Positions 1-8,828 of a stretch of DNA of 64,000 nt are shown here, piece by piece. The stretch spans positions 167,132 to 231,131 of the forward strand of contig NZ_JAJAEL010000011.1 in NCBI RefSeq assembly GCF_020447205.1. The letters run 5' to 3'. The position numbers and the translations under genes were made by a program. Source of the stretch: Thalassolituus alkanivorans. Its GTDB lineage: Bacteria > Pseudomonadota > Gammaproteobacteria > Pseudomonadales > Oceanobacteraceae. The stretch's first letter is position 1. The number at the start of each line of letters is the position of its first letter. The notes beneath the pieces are model-generated. The model did not search any database and was not told the DNA's origin. It saw only the letters and a program-made list of their open reading frames with translations.

Positions 1-135
1 ATGTTGCACAGTACTGATATTGACCACGGCCGGCGAAGTTTCCTTCACCAGGTCACGGAAATCGGGTAACTCCGCCCGGGCCAAAGAGGCCAGCAACAGC
101 AGAGGCAGCACTAACATACGGATCATCTGTGTCAT
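1..135 (-). CDS. DegP/MucD-type periplasmic serine protease, N-terminal fragment
   Basis: Only the first 45 codons are inside the window; the rest lies beyond base 1. The product starts MTQMIRMLVLPLLLLASLARA, a clear signal peptide, followed by a segment ending SPAVVNIST, which matches the N-terminus of mature HtrA/DegP/MucD proteases (the region just before the trypsin-like domain). The start is an ATG preceded by AAGGA at good distance, 13 bases after rseC stops. Position as fifth gene after rpoE-rseA-rseB-rseC matches the algU-mucA-mucB-mucC-mucD order of pseudomonads, where MucD removes misfolded envelope proteins and dampens the sigma-E response. The catalytic triad and PDZ domains are outside the window, so the family call rests on the N-terminus and context. 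Confidence 0.75.
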   Translation of the reverse strand, partial: MTQMIRMLVLPLLLLASLARAELPDFRDLVKETSPAVVNISTVQH

Positions 136-148
136 GGTTTTTCCTTGC

Positions 149-595
149 TCAAAGGTGTTCTGAGTGGATCATAGGGATACGTTCACAACCGGGCTTAAGA
201 GTCGGCTGCCATTGTGACTGATAGCGTGCCGCCAGCTTGCGTGCCAGGGCAAAACCGCCCGCCAGCCCAGCGAGAGCTGCCACCCCAGCCCAGCCATCGC
301 TGCCGCTCAGCTGGCCGATAACCGCGCTGCCAATCAGGCCCAGTAAAGGCAGGCCATACAGAGCCAGTGCACTCAGTGCCAGACTACCGTCGGGCAGCGT
401 CAGCACCACCTGCTGACCCGGCTGCAGCGGTTGTTCGGTACTGACCCAGAGGCGCATCGGCCGACCAAGTTTACTCAGGCTGTGCTGACCGCAACCAGAG
501 CGGGCATTACAGCTGTTGCAGGCACTGCGCTGCACGGCTTCAACCCAGATACCGCCATCGCCCTGCTCTATAACTTCAACGATTTCCTGACTCAT
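149..595 (-). CDS. rseC: RseC/MucC family SoxR-reducing/sigma-E accessory protein
   Basis: A protein of about 148 residues starting MSQEIVEVIEQG. It has the four-cysteine cluster typical of RseC (CNSCNARSGC, roughly residues 27-36) and two hydrophobic segments in the second half, consistent with an inner-membrane protein. RseC/MucC proteins modulate sigma-E activity and in enterobacteria form part of the Rsx/Rse system that keeps SoxR reduced. The chosen ATG lies a few bases beyond the rseB stop; a longer reading frame starting at 637 would run into rseB and is less likely. It is the fourth gene of the sigma-E operon and is followed at once by the degP/mucD-like gene. Confidence 0.85.
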   Translation of the reverse strand: MSQEIVEVIEQGDGGIWVEAVQRSACNSCNARSGCGQHSLSKLGRPMRLWVSTEQPLQPGQQVVLTLPDGSLALSALALYGLPLLGLIGSAVIGQLSGSDGWAGVAALAGLAGGFALARKLAARYQSQWQPTLKPGCERIPMIHSEHL

Positions 596-602
596 CGCCT
601 GC

Positions 603-1685
603 TTATTCCTCTGCCGCGGACAGCGCGCTGTTTGCACTGTCGGTATTCTGTTCCGCCAGAGCTGCGGGAACGACCGATGTCGCGATACGGATCATGGTAT
701 CGGCCGGTAATTCACCCACCACGGTCACCCTTAAACGACTCTGATTGTCGCCATCGGCCTCTGCGGAAGAATGCTCACGATAGCGCACAACCGCTGCGGT
801 GGCGCCCCAGCGGCTGGTCATTTCCGGCAGGTGCTCCTGACTGACAGGATCAATAAACAAGGTAAAAGCGGCCAGACCATCACTGTACATCAGGCGTACC
901 GGCAATTTGCTCATGGCCCCGGAGTCATCCTTTTGTTCAGCCGCCACTTGCGGCTGTGGCGAGCCGGCCTGAATCACTGCAGTAATATGAAAACCAGACG
1001 GAACCCAGCCAGGTAACCAGCCGATATCGGCCGTACTGATCTGCTCATGGTCGGGGGAAACAGGGTAAAGAGTCAGTTTATGCCCCTGATCATCGGGCTC
1101 AAAGGCAGTCGCCGGGATATCAGGACCAATCTCAATCTGGGCAAACTGGAAACGCTCCAGCACCTGTTGCTGATGATTCAGCAGATCAGAGCGCAATAAC
1201 AGGCCGGTAACCTGATCAAGCCAGAGCTGATAACCATAGCGGTCCGCATCCACCGGAGTTACCTGTAAACGCTGGGCAAAACGTCCGGCAATGCGCTCCA
1301 CATTGCCAAGCGTAAAATGGTACTGACCATCATCAATATCCATCACCCGGGAAAAACCGTGTAATGGGTTGCTGAGTTCGCTGTTCAGGCGTGGGGAGTG
1401 GTCGCCGGGATGAATACAGACGATGTCATGACCATGACGCACCATTTCACGCGGCAGGCCGGTAAGGTGCTGCAGTTTTTCCTGCTCCACCCCATCGATT
1501 ACTGCGTGAGTAATGGCCAGAGTCTGCCATTCCTGACCATCACCATAGATTAAAACACCGCGATAATTCTGTTGTTGAAAGGCCTGGGTCATGCGTTCCA
1601 ACCAGCCCCGGGCGCCTTCCTCAGCCTGCGTGCTAAGCACGAGCAGACTGAAACTCAGGGTAAGCAGTAGTCTGCCTCCCCTCAT
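603..1685 (-). CDS. rseB: RseB/MucB periplasmic sigma-E regulatory protein
   Basis: A 360-residue protein with an N-terminal signal peptide (RLLLTLSFSLLVLSTQAEE) and the MucB/RseB two-domain layout. The N-terminal part resembles the lipid-sensing LolA-like fold (WLERMTQAFQQQNYRGVLIY); the C-terminal part contains GWLPGWVPSGF, typical of the smaller RseB domain. In the family RseB binds the periplasmic domain of the anti-sigma factor RseA and protects it from DegS until lipopolysaccharide or unfolded porins displace it. Start and rseA stop overlap by four bases (ATGA), which points to translational coupling. Length is close to the family norm of 315-360 residues. Confidence 0.92.
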   Translation of the reverse strand: MRGGRLLLTLSFSLLVLSTQAEEGARGWLERMTQAFQQQNYRGVLIYGDGQEWQTLAITHAVIDGVEQEKLQHLTGLPREMVRHGHDIVCIHPGDHSPRLNSELSNPLHGFSRVMDIDDGQYHFTLGNVERIAGRFAQRLQVTPVDADRYGYQLWLDQVTGLLLRSDLLNHQQQVLERFQFAQIEIGPDIPATAFEPDDQGHKLTLYPVSPDHEQISTADIGWLPGWVPSGFHITAVIQAGSPQPQVAAEQKDDSGAMSKLPVRLMYSDGLAAFTLFIDPVSQEHLPEMTSRWGATAAVVRYREHSSAEADGDNQSRLRVTVVGELPADTMIRIATSVVPAALAEQNTDSANSALSAAEE

Positions 1686-2257
1686 TTGCTGCCCTCAGCA
1701 GGCTGCTGGAAATCCACCACACGGGCAAAAGGAATGGCTGCACGGCTGCCGGTCATAGTCGCCTGCTCAGTATGCTGCAGCACGTACTCCTGCAGTTTGC
1801 GCTGTGCGGCTTCAAGCTGGGCAGCATCGGCTTCAGACATAGCCTGTACCGGCGCCGATGCCAGTTGCACCGCTGCAGGCATCTGCGTTTGCTGCTCAGC
1901 GACCAGGGCATCTGGCTCAACGCTGTTCAGCCTCACCCCAACAAGTACCGCCAACGTTACCGATGCGGCAACCGCTCCTGAGGCCAACCAGCGCAGCTTG
2001 TGGTTATTGGCCACAACCACCTGAGGGCGGCTCACTTCATCCATTGGCTCGCCATCCAGCGCCTGCATAATGCCACGCGACAGATCAACAGCAGCGGCAG
2101 GCTCACCGCGCATCAGTGAACCAATCATCTGATAACGCTGCCAGGTACCGCGCAGTTCATCGTCCTGCTCGAGCTGATTAAGTAAACGGCGGACTTCCAG
2201 TTCGTCGGTTTCACCGTCCATCAGGGCGGATAAGGATTCATTCATGCGTTCATTCAT
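1682..2257 (-). CDS. rseA: RseA/MucA anti-sigma-E factor
   Basis: A 191-residue protein with the anti-sigma N-terminal domain (ESLSALMDGETDELEVRRLL, about residues 7-26), a single transmembrane segment near residues 90-108 (WLASGAVAASVTLAVLVGVRL) and a periplasmic C-terminal part rich in Ala and Gln. This is the RseA/MucA layout: the cytoplasmic domain holds RpoE inactive, and proteolysis by DegS and RseP releases it. Two closely spaced ATG codons (residues 1 and 5) are possible starts. It lies 18 bases downstream of rpoE and overlaps rseB by four bases, so the stoichiometry of the regulators is probably set by coupled translation. Confidence 0.92.
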   Translation of the reverse strand: MNERMNESLSALMDGETDELEVRRLLNQLEQDDELRGTWQRYQMIGSLMRGEPAAAVDLSRGIMQALDGEPMDEVSRPQVVVANNHKLRWLASGAVAASVTLAVLVGVRLNSVEPDALVAEQQTQMPAAVQLASAPVQAMSEADAAQLEAAQRKLQEYVLQHTEQATMTGSRAAIPFARVVDFQQPAEGSK

Positions 2258-2275
2258 CGGTTGCTATCCTCCCGG

Positions 2276-2875
2276 TCAGGCAATGGCGCTGGCGGTATCG
2301 GCCAGCAGTGGCTGCATTTTGCGGTCAATGGCTTCACGGGCGCGGAAGATACGCGACCGTACGGTGCCGATCGGACATTCCATCACCTCGGCAATTTCTT
2401 CATAGCTCATACCTTCAAGCTCACGCAGGGTTACGGCCATACGCAGCTCCTCCGGCAGGGCTTCAATGGCGTCAAACACCACTTTCTGCAATTGATCGCG
2501 CTGCAGCAGACCATCCGGAGTTTCGATATCTTTCATATTAGCTTCGTCAGCAAAAAACTCGGCATCATCCAGATCAATATCGCGGGTCGGGGTCTTGCGC
2601 CCACGGCTGACCAGATAATTTTTTGCCGTATTCACTGCGATGCGGTACATCCAGGTATAAAACTGACTCTCACCACGAAAGCCAGGCAGTGCCCGGTAGG
2701 CCTTGATAAAGGCTTCCTGAGTCACGTCCTGAGCCTCAGCAAAGTCAGGGACAAAGCGTCCGACCAGCGCCAGAATGCGGTGCTGATATTTGATGACCAG
2801 CAGATCAAATGCGCGCCGGTCGCCCTTCTGTACGCGGGCAACCAGTTGCCGATCTGTAGATTGTTGATCTGTCAT
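2276..2875 (-). CDS. rpoE: RNA polymerase sigma-E factor (RpoE/AlgU)
   Basis: An ECF sigma factor of about 199 residues. Region 2 is visible as DRRAFDLLVIKYQHRI and the TWMYRIAVNTAKNYL segment, and region 4 as EGMSYEEIAEVMECPIGTV with its helix-turn-helix. Sequence and length match RpoE/AlgU. A longer frame exists from 2926, but the ATG at 2873-2875 (MTDQQSTDRQLVARVQKGD) aligns with the usual family start. It directs transcription of envelope-stress genes when released from RseA. First gene of the rpoE-rseA-rseB-rseC-degP operon; a sigma-E-like promoter lies upstream, so autoregulation is likely. Confidence 0.95.
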   Translation of the reverse strand: MTDQQSTDRQLVARVQKGDRRAFDLLVIKYQHRILALVGRFVPDFAEAQDVTQEAFIKAYRALPGFRGESQFYTWMYRIAVNTAKNYLVSRGRKTPTRDIDLDDAEFFADEANMKDIETPDGLLQRDQLQKVVFDAIEALPEELRMAVTLRELEGMSYEEIAEVMECPIGTVRSRIFRAREAIDRKMQPLLADTASAIA

Positions 2876-2972
2876 GCTTTTTTCCGCTGTCGTGCGCTGT
2901 GTCTCTACAGCCATTGCTAAGCTCATCTACCCAGCCTCCTGTATGCCAGTGTGTCGACCTGGTTCTGGGAGG

Positions 2973-3000
2973 ATAGAGGGGATTTGTTCGGATTAGTTCC
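2973..3000 (-). promoter_or_regulatory. Candidate sigma-E-type autoregulatory promoter of rpoE
   Basis: Read on the minus strand the stretch has GGAACTA at the -35 position, 16 bases, then TCTAT at the -10 position. The ECF sigma-E/AlgU consensus is GAACTT, 16-17 bases, TCTGA. The -35 GGAACT core and the spacing fit; the -10 is imperfect. It lies about 100 bases before the rpoE start codon, where autoregulated promoters of this operon are usually found. Confidence 0.42.
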
Positions 3001-3146
3001 GCCAGAGTGTATCATGGGTGGCATATGTGGCCGATGACGGACAGAAAGTTATTCCCCGTACAGCGTCCGTTATGGCCCGTCCGGCACTGGCATAAGCCTC
3101 CGCGGCGGCATTATAGTGCCCACCACTTTGATACGTACAATACAGC

Positions 3147-4754
3147 ATGAGCCAATCTTTCTCTTTCGATGTTCTTATTATTGGCAGCGGCGCCGCCGGC
3201 CTGACGCTGGGGTTGTCACTGCCTGATCACATCAATGCTGCCATCATCAGCAAAGACAGCCTGGATGCAGGCTCCACACGCTGGGCTCAGGGCGGCGTGG
3301 CGGCGGTGCTGGATGAAGACGACAGTGTTGAGGCCCACGTGCAGGACACCCTGATCGCCGGTGCCGGTCTATGCCATGAACCCAGCGTGCGTTTTACCGT
3401 GGAAAACTCCACCGCCGCGATTCAGTGGCTGATTGATATCGGTGTGCCCTTCACTCAGGACAGCCCGGATCATTTCCATCTGACCCGTGAAGGTGGCCAC
3501 AGCGCACGGCGCATCATTCACGCCGCCGATGCGACCGGCCATGCCATCTCCGATACGCTGCTGGCACGGGCGAAAGAAAAGCCCAACCTCAAACTGTTGC
3601 AGAACTACATCGCCATTGATCTGATCACCCGCGAAAAACTCGGCAGCGGCGGTCATGGCTGTATCGGCGCTTATTTTCTCAATAACGATACCGGCGATGT
3701 CGACGTCATTACCGCGCGCTCAGTGGTACTGGCCACCGGTGGTGCCAGCAAGGTGTATCTGTACACCAGCAACCCGGACGGCGCTTCCGGCGATGGCATT
3801 GCCATGGCCTGGCGTGCCGGTTGCCGCGTCGCCAATATGGAATTCAACCAGTTCCACCCTACCTGCCTGTATCACCCGCAGGCCAAATCCTTTCTGATTA
3901 CCGAAGCGGTGCGCGGTGAAGGTGGCAAGCTGTTGCTGCCCAATGGCCAGCGCTTTATGCAGCGCTTCGATAAACGCGCCGAACTGGCACCACGGGATAT
4001 CGTCGCCCGCGCCATCGACCATGAGATGAAACGCATCGGTGCCGACTGCCTGTTCCTCGATATCAGCCACAAACCGGCTGACTTTATCAAAGAGCACTTC
4101 CCCACTATTTATGAGCGCTGTCTGGAGCTGGGCATCGACATCACCCGCCAGCCGATTCCGGTGGTGCCGGCGGCGCACTACACCTGTGGTGGCGTGGTAA
4201 CCGATATCCATGGCCGCACCGATATCGAAAACCTGTATGCCATCGGCGAAACCGCCAGCACCGGTCTGCACGGAGCCAACCGCCTGGCCAGCAATTCGCT
4301 GCTTGAGTGTCTGGTGTTTGCCCGCTCCGCCGCGGCTCATATTGCCGCCAATATCGACCGTAACGAACCGGCCCCCAAAGCGCCGGCCTGGGATGCCAGT
4401 CAGGTGACCGATTCCGATGAAGACGTGGTGATTGCCCATAACTGGGACGAATTACGGCGCTTTATGTGGGATTACGTTGGCATTGTGCGCACCACCAAAC
4501 GACTGGTGCGTGCTCAGCACCGGGTGCAGATGCTGCGGCAGGAAATTCAGGAGTTTTACAGCAACTACCGGGTAAGTAATGACTTACTTGAGCTGCGTAA
4601 TCTGGTGGATGTGGCCGACGTGATCATCCGCTCGGCACTGCTGCGCAAAGAAAGCCGCGGCCTGCATTTCAGCCGTGACTATCCGCAACCGCTGCCACGC
4701 GCCTTCGATACCGTTCTGACGCCTAAATATCTGAAAGAACTGGGTGAACTCTGA
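3147..4754 (+). CDS. nadB: L-aspartate oxidase
   Basis: A 535-residue flavoprotein that oxidises L-aspartate to iminoaspartate, the first step of de novo NAD synthesis. The N-terminus carries the FAD-binding fold ([10 protein letters not shown], residues 9-18). Further family motifs are [52 protein letters not shown] and [14 protein letters not shown], the last two around the FAD and substrate site. The C-terminal helical domain of the succinate dehydrogenase/aspartate oxidase family is complete. Length equals that of characterised NadB proteins. It is transcribed divergently from rpoE, the same arrangement as in E. coli and Pseudomonas, with about 220 bases between them. Confidence 0.97.
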   Translation: MSQSFSFDVLIIGSGAAGLTLGLSLPDHINAAIISKDSLDAGSTRWAQGGVAAVLDEDDSVEAHVQDTLIAGAGLCHEPSVRFTVENSTAAIQWLIDIGVPFTQDSPDHFHLTREGGHSARRIIHAADATGHAISDTLLARAKEKPNLKLLQNYIAIDLITREKLGSGGHGCIGAYFLNNDTGDVDVITARSVVLATGGASKVYLYTSNPDGASGDGIAMAWRAGCRVANMEFNQFHPTCLYHPQAKSFLITEAVRGEGGKLLLPNGQRFMQRFDKRAELAPRDIVARAIDHEMKRIGADCLFLDISHKPADFIKEHFPTIYERCLELGIDITRQPIPVVPAAHYTCGGVVTDIHGRTDIENLYAIGETASTGLHGANRLASNSLLECLVFARSAAAHIAANIDRNEPAPKAPAWDASQVTDSDEDVVIAHNWDELRRFMWDYVGIVRTTKRLVRAQHRVQMLRQEIQEFYSNYRVSNDLLELRNLVDVADVIIRSALLRKESRGLHFSRDYPQPLPRAFDTVLTPKYLKELGEL

Positions 4755-4795
4755 GCCGGCTTTGCCCGGATCTGAACCCGCTCAACCCCGGAGCA

Positions 4796-5188
4796 TCAGT
4801 GCAGATCGTTATATAACGCCGCCGTCAGGCGGCGGTAATCCTCCGCACTGCTCAGGCTGTCAGGCCGGATCATCAGCCGCTGCCAGGGCCAGAACGACCA
4901 CTCCAGTATCAGCACATCCGCCCGCCTTACACTGCCACTGCGCCAGCGCACCGGCAGCCTGCGACCACGACACTCAAACCACCAGCCACGGCTGTCATAA
5001 CCGAGTTTACGCACCACAGGTTGGCGCCAGCCCCAGGCTGTCAGAACCAACAGGAAAAATGCCGCACATAACCACCACAAAAACGGCAGCAGCCAGACAA
5101 GAATCAGCAGGGAAAACAACAGAAAGACGCCATCGAGCCAGCGTTGCCGACGCGATGACTGCAGTACCCACTCAGCGGTTGCGGGCAT
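4796..5188 (-). CDS. ygfX: YgfX/CptA-like membrane protein
   Basis: A protein of about 130 residues starting MPATAEWVLQSSRRQRW. It has a hydrophobic hairpin (two membrane segments around residues 20-55) followed by a Trp/Arg-rich cytoplasmic tail. That is the layout of YgfX, the membrane partner encoded next to sdhE (also studied as the toxin CptA acting on cytoskeletal proteins). The chosen start overlaps the end of sdhE by 17 bases; a longer frame from 5278 would lie largely inside sdhE. Sequence similarity in this family is low, so the call leans on the operon position, size and topology. Confidence 0.7.
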   Translation of the reverse strand: MPATAEWVLQSSRRQRWLDGVFLLFSLLILVWLLPFLWWLCAAFFLLVLTAWGWRQPVVRKLGYDSRGWWFECRGRRLPVRWRSGSVRRADVLILEWSFWPWQRLMIRPDSLSSAEDYRRLTAALYNDLH

Positions 5189-5426
5189 GCTCCCGCACCA
5201 GTTCAATAATGCGAGCCAGATCGGCATTATCCGGAACCTGATGCTCCATAAACCAGGTAAACAGATCCGGATCTTCACATTCCAGCAGCTGACGGTAGCG
5301 GGCCTGATCGTCCGCGCTCAGACCGGTGAAGGCTTCTTCGGCAAAAGGAACCAGCAATACATCAAGCTCCAGCATGCCACGGCGGCTGTGCCAGCGGACG
5401 CGTTTTGCTTCAATTTCGTCAGACAC
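5172..5426 (-). CDS. sdhE: FAD assembly factor SdhE (CptB)
   Basis: An 84-residue protein starting VSDEIEAKRVRWHSRRGMLE. It contains the RGxxE motif (RGMLE) that is essential for covalent flavinylation of succinate dehydrogenase, then the small helical bundle with FTWFMEHQVP. The start is a GTG codon preceded by GGGAG at six bases. The reading frame stays open upstream to 5579, but that extension does not resemble the family. It is followed by, and overlaps, ygfX, as in many gammaproteobacteria. The presence of ygfZ on the other side completes a familiar neighbourhood. Confidence 0.9.
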   Translation of the reverse strand: MSDEIEAKRVRWHSRRGMLELDVLLVPFAEEAFTGLSADDQARYRQLLECEDPDLFTWFMEHQVPDNADLARIIELVREHARNR

Positions 5427-5658
5427 TCGGAACTCCCAGATAAGCAATAAAAGTAAACAACAGAAGGTAAACGGCAGCAGTCGCAGGGTGCGGCCACGCC
5501 GGTGATAAAACCGCAGTATATCAAAGCTGGCAGCGGATACCGCTATCCCGACGGTGGTATAAGCCCGATAGCCACACAATCTGCAACGTTAAGAGTATGA
5601 CCAATTTGCAGTAAACTGCGGCCATATTGTTATCACCGACACAAGACCCGTATTCATT

Positions 5659-6657
5659 ATGTCTGAAGCATCCATCGTACTTCCCGGCCAAATTGACCCG
5701 CAGGGGTTCATCCCGGAGCAACCTGCCACACAGGGGCTGACCTGGCTTTCCGCCTTTGCCCTGCTGGAAATCAGCGGCCCGGACAGTGAACGCTTTCTGC
5801 AGGGACAATTAACCTGCGATATGACCAGCCTTAAAGCAGGCCGCTGGACTCTGGGCGCTTGCTGTACTGCCAAAGGCCGCATGGTGGCGAACTTTGTGAT
5901 TGCCCGCCATGGCGACAGCGTCTGGCTGCGCCTGCCTCGGGCTCAGGTCAGCGCGCTACGCCAGCATTTGGCACGCTACGCGGTGTTTTTTAAGGTCACC
6001 ATGACCGAGCATCTGGACGACTGGCTGGTCACTGCCGATGTGCCTGCCGAGCTGTCTGCGTACGACGACAACCCTGACAGCCTGAGCGATGGCCGCCTGC
6101 TGCTGCACGACAGCAGTGATAACAGCCTGACCCTGCACTGGCCGGATGGCCGCGTTGAATACTGGCTGCCAGCAGAAAAAGCCAACGCCCAACTCCAACA
6201 GGCCCCGGAACTTACTGCCGAGCAGCAATGGTGGCTGGGCGACATTGCCGAAGGCATTGTCTGGGTCGAAGAAGCCAGCCGCGAAGCCTGGGTGCCACAG
6301 TTTATCGACTGGCATATCCACGAGGGCATCAGCTTCCGCAAAGGTTGCTATACCGGTCAGGAGATCGTTGCGCGTCTGCAGTATCTGGGCAAAAGCAAAA
6401 AGAATCTGGTCGCCGTGAGCACTGTCGCGGATGCCAATATCGCCATTATGACCGCCCTGCAGGACAGTCAGGGTAAGACGCTGGGCGACATTGCCGCCTG
6501 GTGCGGCCGTCTTGGCCTGGCGGTGATGAACAGCGACTGGCCAGAGAGCGGCATAAAAGCCGGGGAAATTCCCGTCACTCTCGCCCGTCTTTCCTATACT
6601 GAAGGCACAACTGAGCAGAATAACAGCGACGCTGATCCTGCCATCACAGACAACTGA
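5659..6657 (+). CDS. ygfZ: Folate-binding protein YgfZ (tRNA-modifying/Fe-S protein)
   Basis: A 332-residue protein of the YgfZ/GcvT family, which uses tetrahydrofolate and helps maintain or repair iron-sulfur enzymes such as MiaB. The signature K-G-C-Y-T-G-Q-E is present (RKGCYTGQEIVARLQYLGK, about residues 227-245), including the cysteine required for function. The upstream GcvT-like part contains LQGQLTCDM and GRMVANF. Transcribed divergently from sdhE-ygfX across about 230 bases. The C-terminal 20 residues are polar and probably disordered. Confidence 0.93.
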   Translation: MSEASIVLPGQIDPQGFIPEQPATQGLTWLSAFALLEISGPDSERFLQGQLTCDMTSLKAGRWTLGACCTAKGRMVANFVIARHGDSVWLRLPRAQVSALRQHLARYAVFFKVTMTEHLDDWLVTADVPAELSAYDDNPDSLSDGRLLLHDSSDNSLTLHWPDGRVEYWLPAEKANAQLQQAPELTAEQQWWLGDIAEGIVWVEEASREAWVPQFIDWHIHEGISFRKGCYTGQEIVARLQYLGKSKKNLVAVSTVADANIAIMTALQDSQGKTLGDIAAWCGRLGLAVMNSDWPESGIKAGEIPVTLARLSYTEGTTEQNNSDADPAITDN

Positions 6658-6694
6658 TCCGGCCACAGGGCCGGAGCGCTTAAGAGGCCGGCCC

Positions 6695-7531
6695 ATGAGC
6701 AACCTGGCACAACAGGTAAAAGACGATATCGTAGCCCAGATAAAGAAGGACGAACTGGTGCTGCCCACCCTGCCCGAGATTGCTTTACGTGTACGCGAAG
6801 TGGCAGAAGATGCCAACGCCACCATTCCCCAGCTGAGTCAGATCATCGCCCAGGACCCGGCGCTCAGTGCGCGTATTATTAAGGTCACTAACAGCCCATT
6901 AATCCGCGCCAACAGCCCAGTCACCGACCTTGGCACCGCCATTTCGCGCCTGGGTATCGATTTCACCAGTAATCTGGCCATCGGCCTGGCCATGGAGCAG
7001 ATGTTTCAGGCCACCCACGACATTATTGATAAACGCATGCGCGAATGCTGGGCACGGGCCATGGAGATCGCCTCATCGGCTCAGGTGCTGGCACGGCATT
7101 TCACTAAACTGCAGCCGGATCAGGCCATGCTCGCCGGACTAGTACATCAGATCGGTATGCTGCCAATTCTGGCTTATGCCGAAAATCACAGCGACCTGCT
7201 CAACGACAGCTTCTCACTGGATCTCGTACTGGAAAAACTGCATCCGTCTCTGGGCAGCTATATTTTGCGCAGCTGGGAGTTTTCGCCGGATCTGGTCAAT
7301 GTACCGAAGGAATATCTGAATCTGCAGCATCAGGCCGACAGTGCGGATTACTGCGACCTGATCCAGGTTGCCACGCTGCAAAGCTACGACGGCAGCGATC
7401 ACCCGCTGGCACGGATTAAGCGCAGTGAGCTGGGTTCCTATCAGCGTCTGGGGCTGGACGCCGACGATGAAGTTACCCAATGGCAGGAACTGACTGAAGA
7501 AGCCGAAGCCACGCAAAACGCGCTGCGCTGA
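6695..7531 (+). CDS. HDOD domain signalling protein
   Basis: A 278-residue protein consisting almost entirely of an HDOD domain. Typical motifs are LPTLPEIALRVREVA (residues 23-37), IIAQDPALSARIIKVTNSP and LAGLVHQIGMLPILAYAE. The catalytic HD pair of true HD phosphohydrolases is not retained (HQ instead of HD), so it is expected to be a non-enzymatic regulator. HDOD proteins act in signal transduction, motility and DNA-damage responses; the specific pathway here cannot be read from the sequence. It starts 37 bases after ygfZ in the same direction, so the two may be cotranscribed. Confidence 0.88.
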   Translation: MSNLAQQVKDDIVAQIKKDELVLPTLPEIALRVREVAEDANATIPQLSQIIAQDPALSARIIKVTNSPLIRANSPVTDLGTAISRLGIDFTSNLAIGLAMEQMFQATHDIIDKRMRECWARAMEIASSAQVLARHFTKLQPDQAMLAGLVHQIGMLPILAYAENHSDLLNDSFSLDLVLEKLHPSLGSYILRSWEFSPDLVNVPKEYLNLQHQADSADYCDLIQVATLQSYDGSDHPLARIKRSELGSYQRLGLDADDEVTQWQELTEEAEATQNALR

Positions 7532-7538
7532 GCGCCAA

Positions 7539-8663
7539 CTAAATACCGGCCAGCGGGTGCTTATCCTGCGGCCAGGGAGATTCCAGCAACGCCTCAATCC
7601 AGCTGGCCGGCACATCATCCACATGAGCGTGCTGCCAGCGCGGGCTGAAATCTTTATCCACCACCATGGCGCGAATGCCTTCGGCAAAGTCCGGATGCCG
7701 CACCGACTGATAGGCCAGCACCAGCTCCCACTGCACCACCTCTTTTAAACTCATCTGCTTGCCGCGGTGCAACTGCTCCATAATCAGGTGTGCCGTTGCC
7801 GGACAACCAGCTTTAAAGTTATTCAGTCCCTGCTGCAGCCAGGCGTTGTCTGTGCTGTGCGCCGCAAAACGCGCGGCTATTTTGCTCAGATCGTCGCAGG
7901 CAAAGAGCTCATCCAGTTCGGCCTGCACCGGCTGCAGCTGGCTGGCCGGCATCTCCGCCGCTGCTGAGCCTTCAAGCTGCTGCAACAGAGAGCGCACGCA
8001 ATAATGGTTTTCGGCCTGGTTATCGCTCCAGTTTTGCTGACGCAGCTGCGCCAGCACCTCATCCAGCTGGGCGTGCTGCAGGCAATAGTGAGTCAGTTTC
8101 AGGTCTTTGCAATCAACGGCATTCATATGACTGCCGGACAACCCCATCCAGTGACCGGCCGGATACGGCAAACGTGACAGATACCAGGTGGCAGCAACAT
8201 CCGGGAACAGACCGATGCGGACTTCCGGCCAGGCCAGCTTCAGTGTCTCAGTACCAACGCGGTGATTAGCGCCGATAAACAGCCCTAAGCCACCGCCCAT
8301 GACAAAGCCATTTCCCCAGGCAATCAGCGGCTTGGAAAACAGGTGAACACGGTAGTTTTTGCCATATTCGCCGCTGAAAAAATTGTCAGCATAACGGCAA
8401 TGCTCATCGCCTTCGGCCTGCATGCTGTCATACAGCTGGCGGATATCGCCACCGGCACAGAAGGCTTTATCACCGGCACCACGCATCACTACCGCCACCA
8501 GCTTGTCGCTCTTTTCCCAGCGCTTCAGCTGCTTGTCGATCAGATTCACCATGGTCAGATCGACAGCATTCATGGCTTTTGGGGCATTCAGGGTCAGAAC
8601 ACCAATCTTATGGCCAGAACGGGTCGTCAGGGTGTCAAACAAAACCGGGGATTCAACAGTCAA
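7539..8663 (-). CDS. Enoyl-CoA hydratase/isomerase family protein, 3-hydroxyisobutyryl-CoA hydrolase-like
   Basis: A crotonase-fold enzyme of about 374 residues resembling 3-hydroxyisobutyryl-CoA hydrolase of valine catabolism. Oxyanion-hole and CoA-binding segments are visible: AFCAGGDIRQLY, GNGFVMGGGLGLF and WPEVRIGLFPDVAATWYL. The GLFPD pattern distinguishes the hydrolase branch from ordinary enoyl-CoA hydratases. I placed the start at a TTG codon (8661-8663) because AAGGAGA stands five bases before it and the protein then begins just before the conserved fold. The frame is open to a GTG at 8792, but that site lacks a ribosome binding site. It converges with the HDOD gene with only seven bases between stops. 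Confidence 0.85.
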   Translation of the reverse strand: MTVESPVLFDTLTTRSGHKIGVLTLNAPKAMNAVDLTMVNLIDKQLKRWEKSDKLVAVVMRGAGDKAFCAGGDIRQLYDSMQAEGDEHCRYADNFFSGEYGKNYRVHLFSKPLIAWGNGFVMGGGLGLFIGANHRVGTETLKLAWPEVRIGLFPDVAATWYLSRLPYPAGHWMGLSGSHMNAVDCKDLKLTHYCLQHAQLDEVLAQLRQQNWSDNQAENHYCVRSLLQQLEGSAAAEMPASQLQPVQAELDELFACDDLSKIAARFAAHSTDNAWLQQGLNNFKAGCPATAHLIMEQLHRGKQMSLKEVVQWELVLAYQSVRHPDFAEGIRAMVVDKDFSPRWQHAHVDDVPASWIEALLESPWPQDKHPLAGI

Positions 8664-8828
8664 AACAGTCTCCTTGAATGTTCCCAGGGCCTGCTCATCT
8701 TTATTAAACAGGCTCTGATAATGCTCAGTCAGCGCAGAACCGGCAGACAATCCGGCTGCCGTACGCGCATCATACAGGAGTGTTACACTCACACGGAAAG
8801 CAACCGTACGCCAGAGTGAACACCCAGC

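Noticed and set aside
2261..2920. 219-residue plus-strand frame opposite rpoE
   Set aside because: Complement of rpoE; the rpoE product is unmistakable.
3720..4439. 239-residue frame on the strand opposite nadB
   Set aside because: Antisense shadow of the highly conserved nadB gene; long because of the GC-rich codon pattern.
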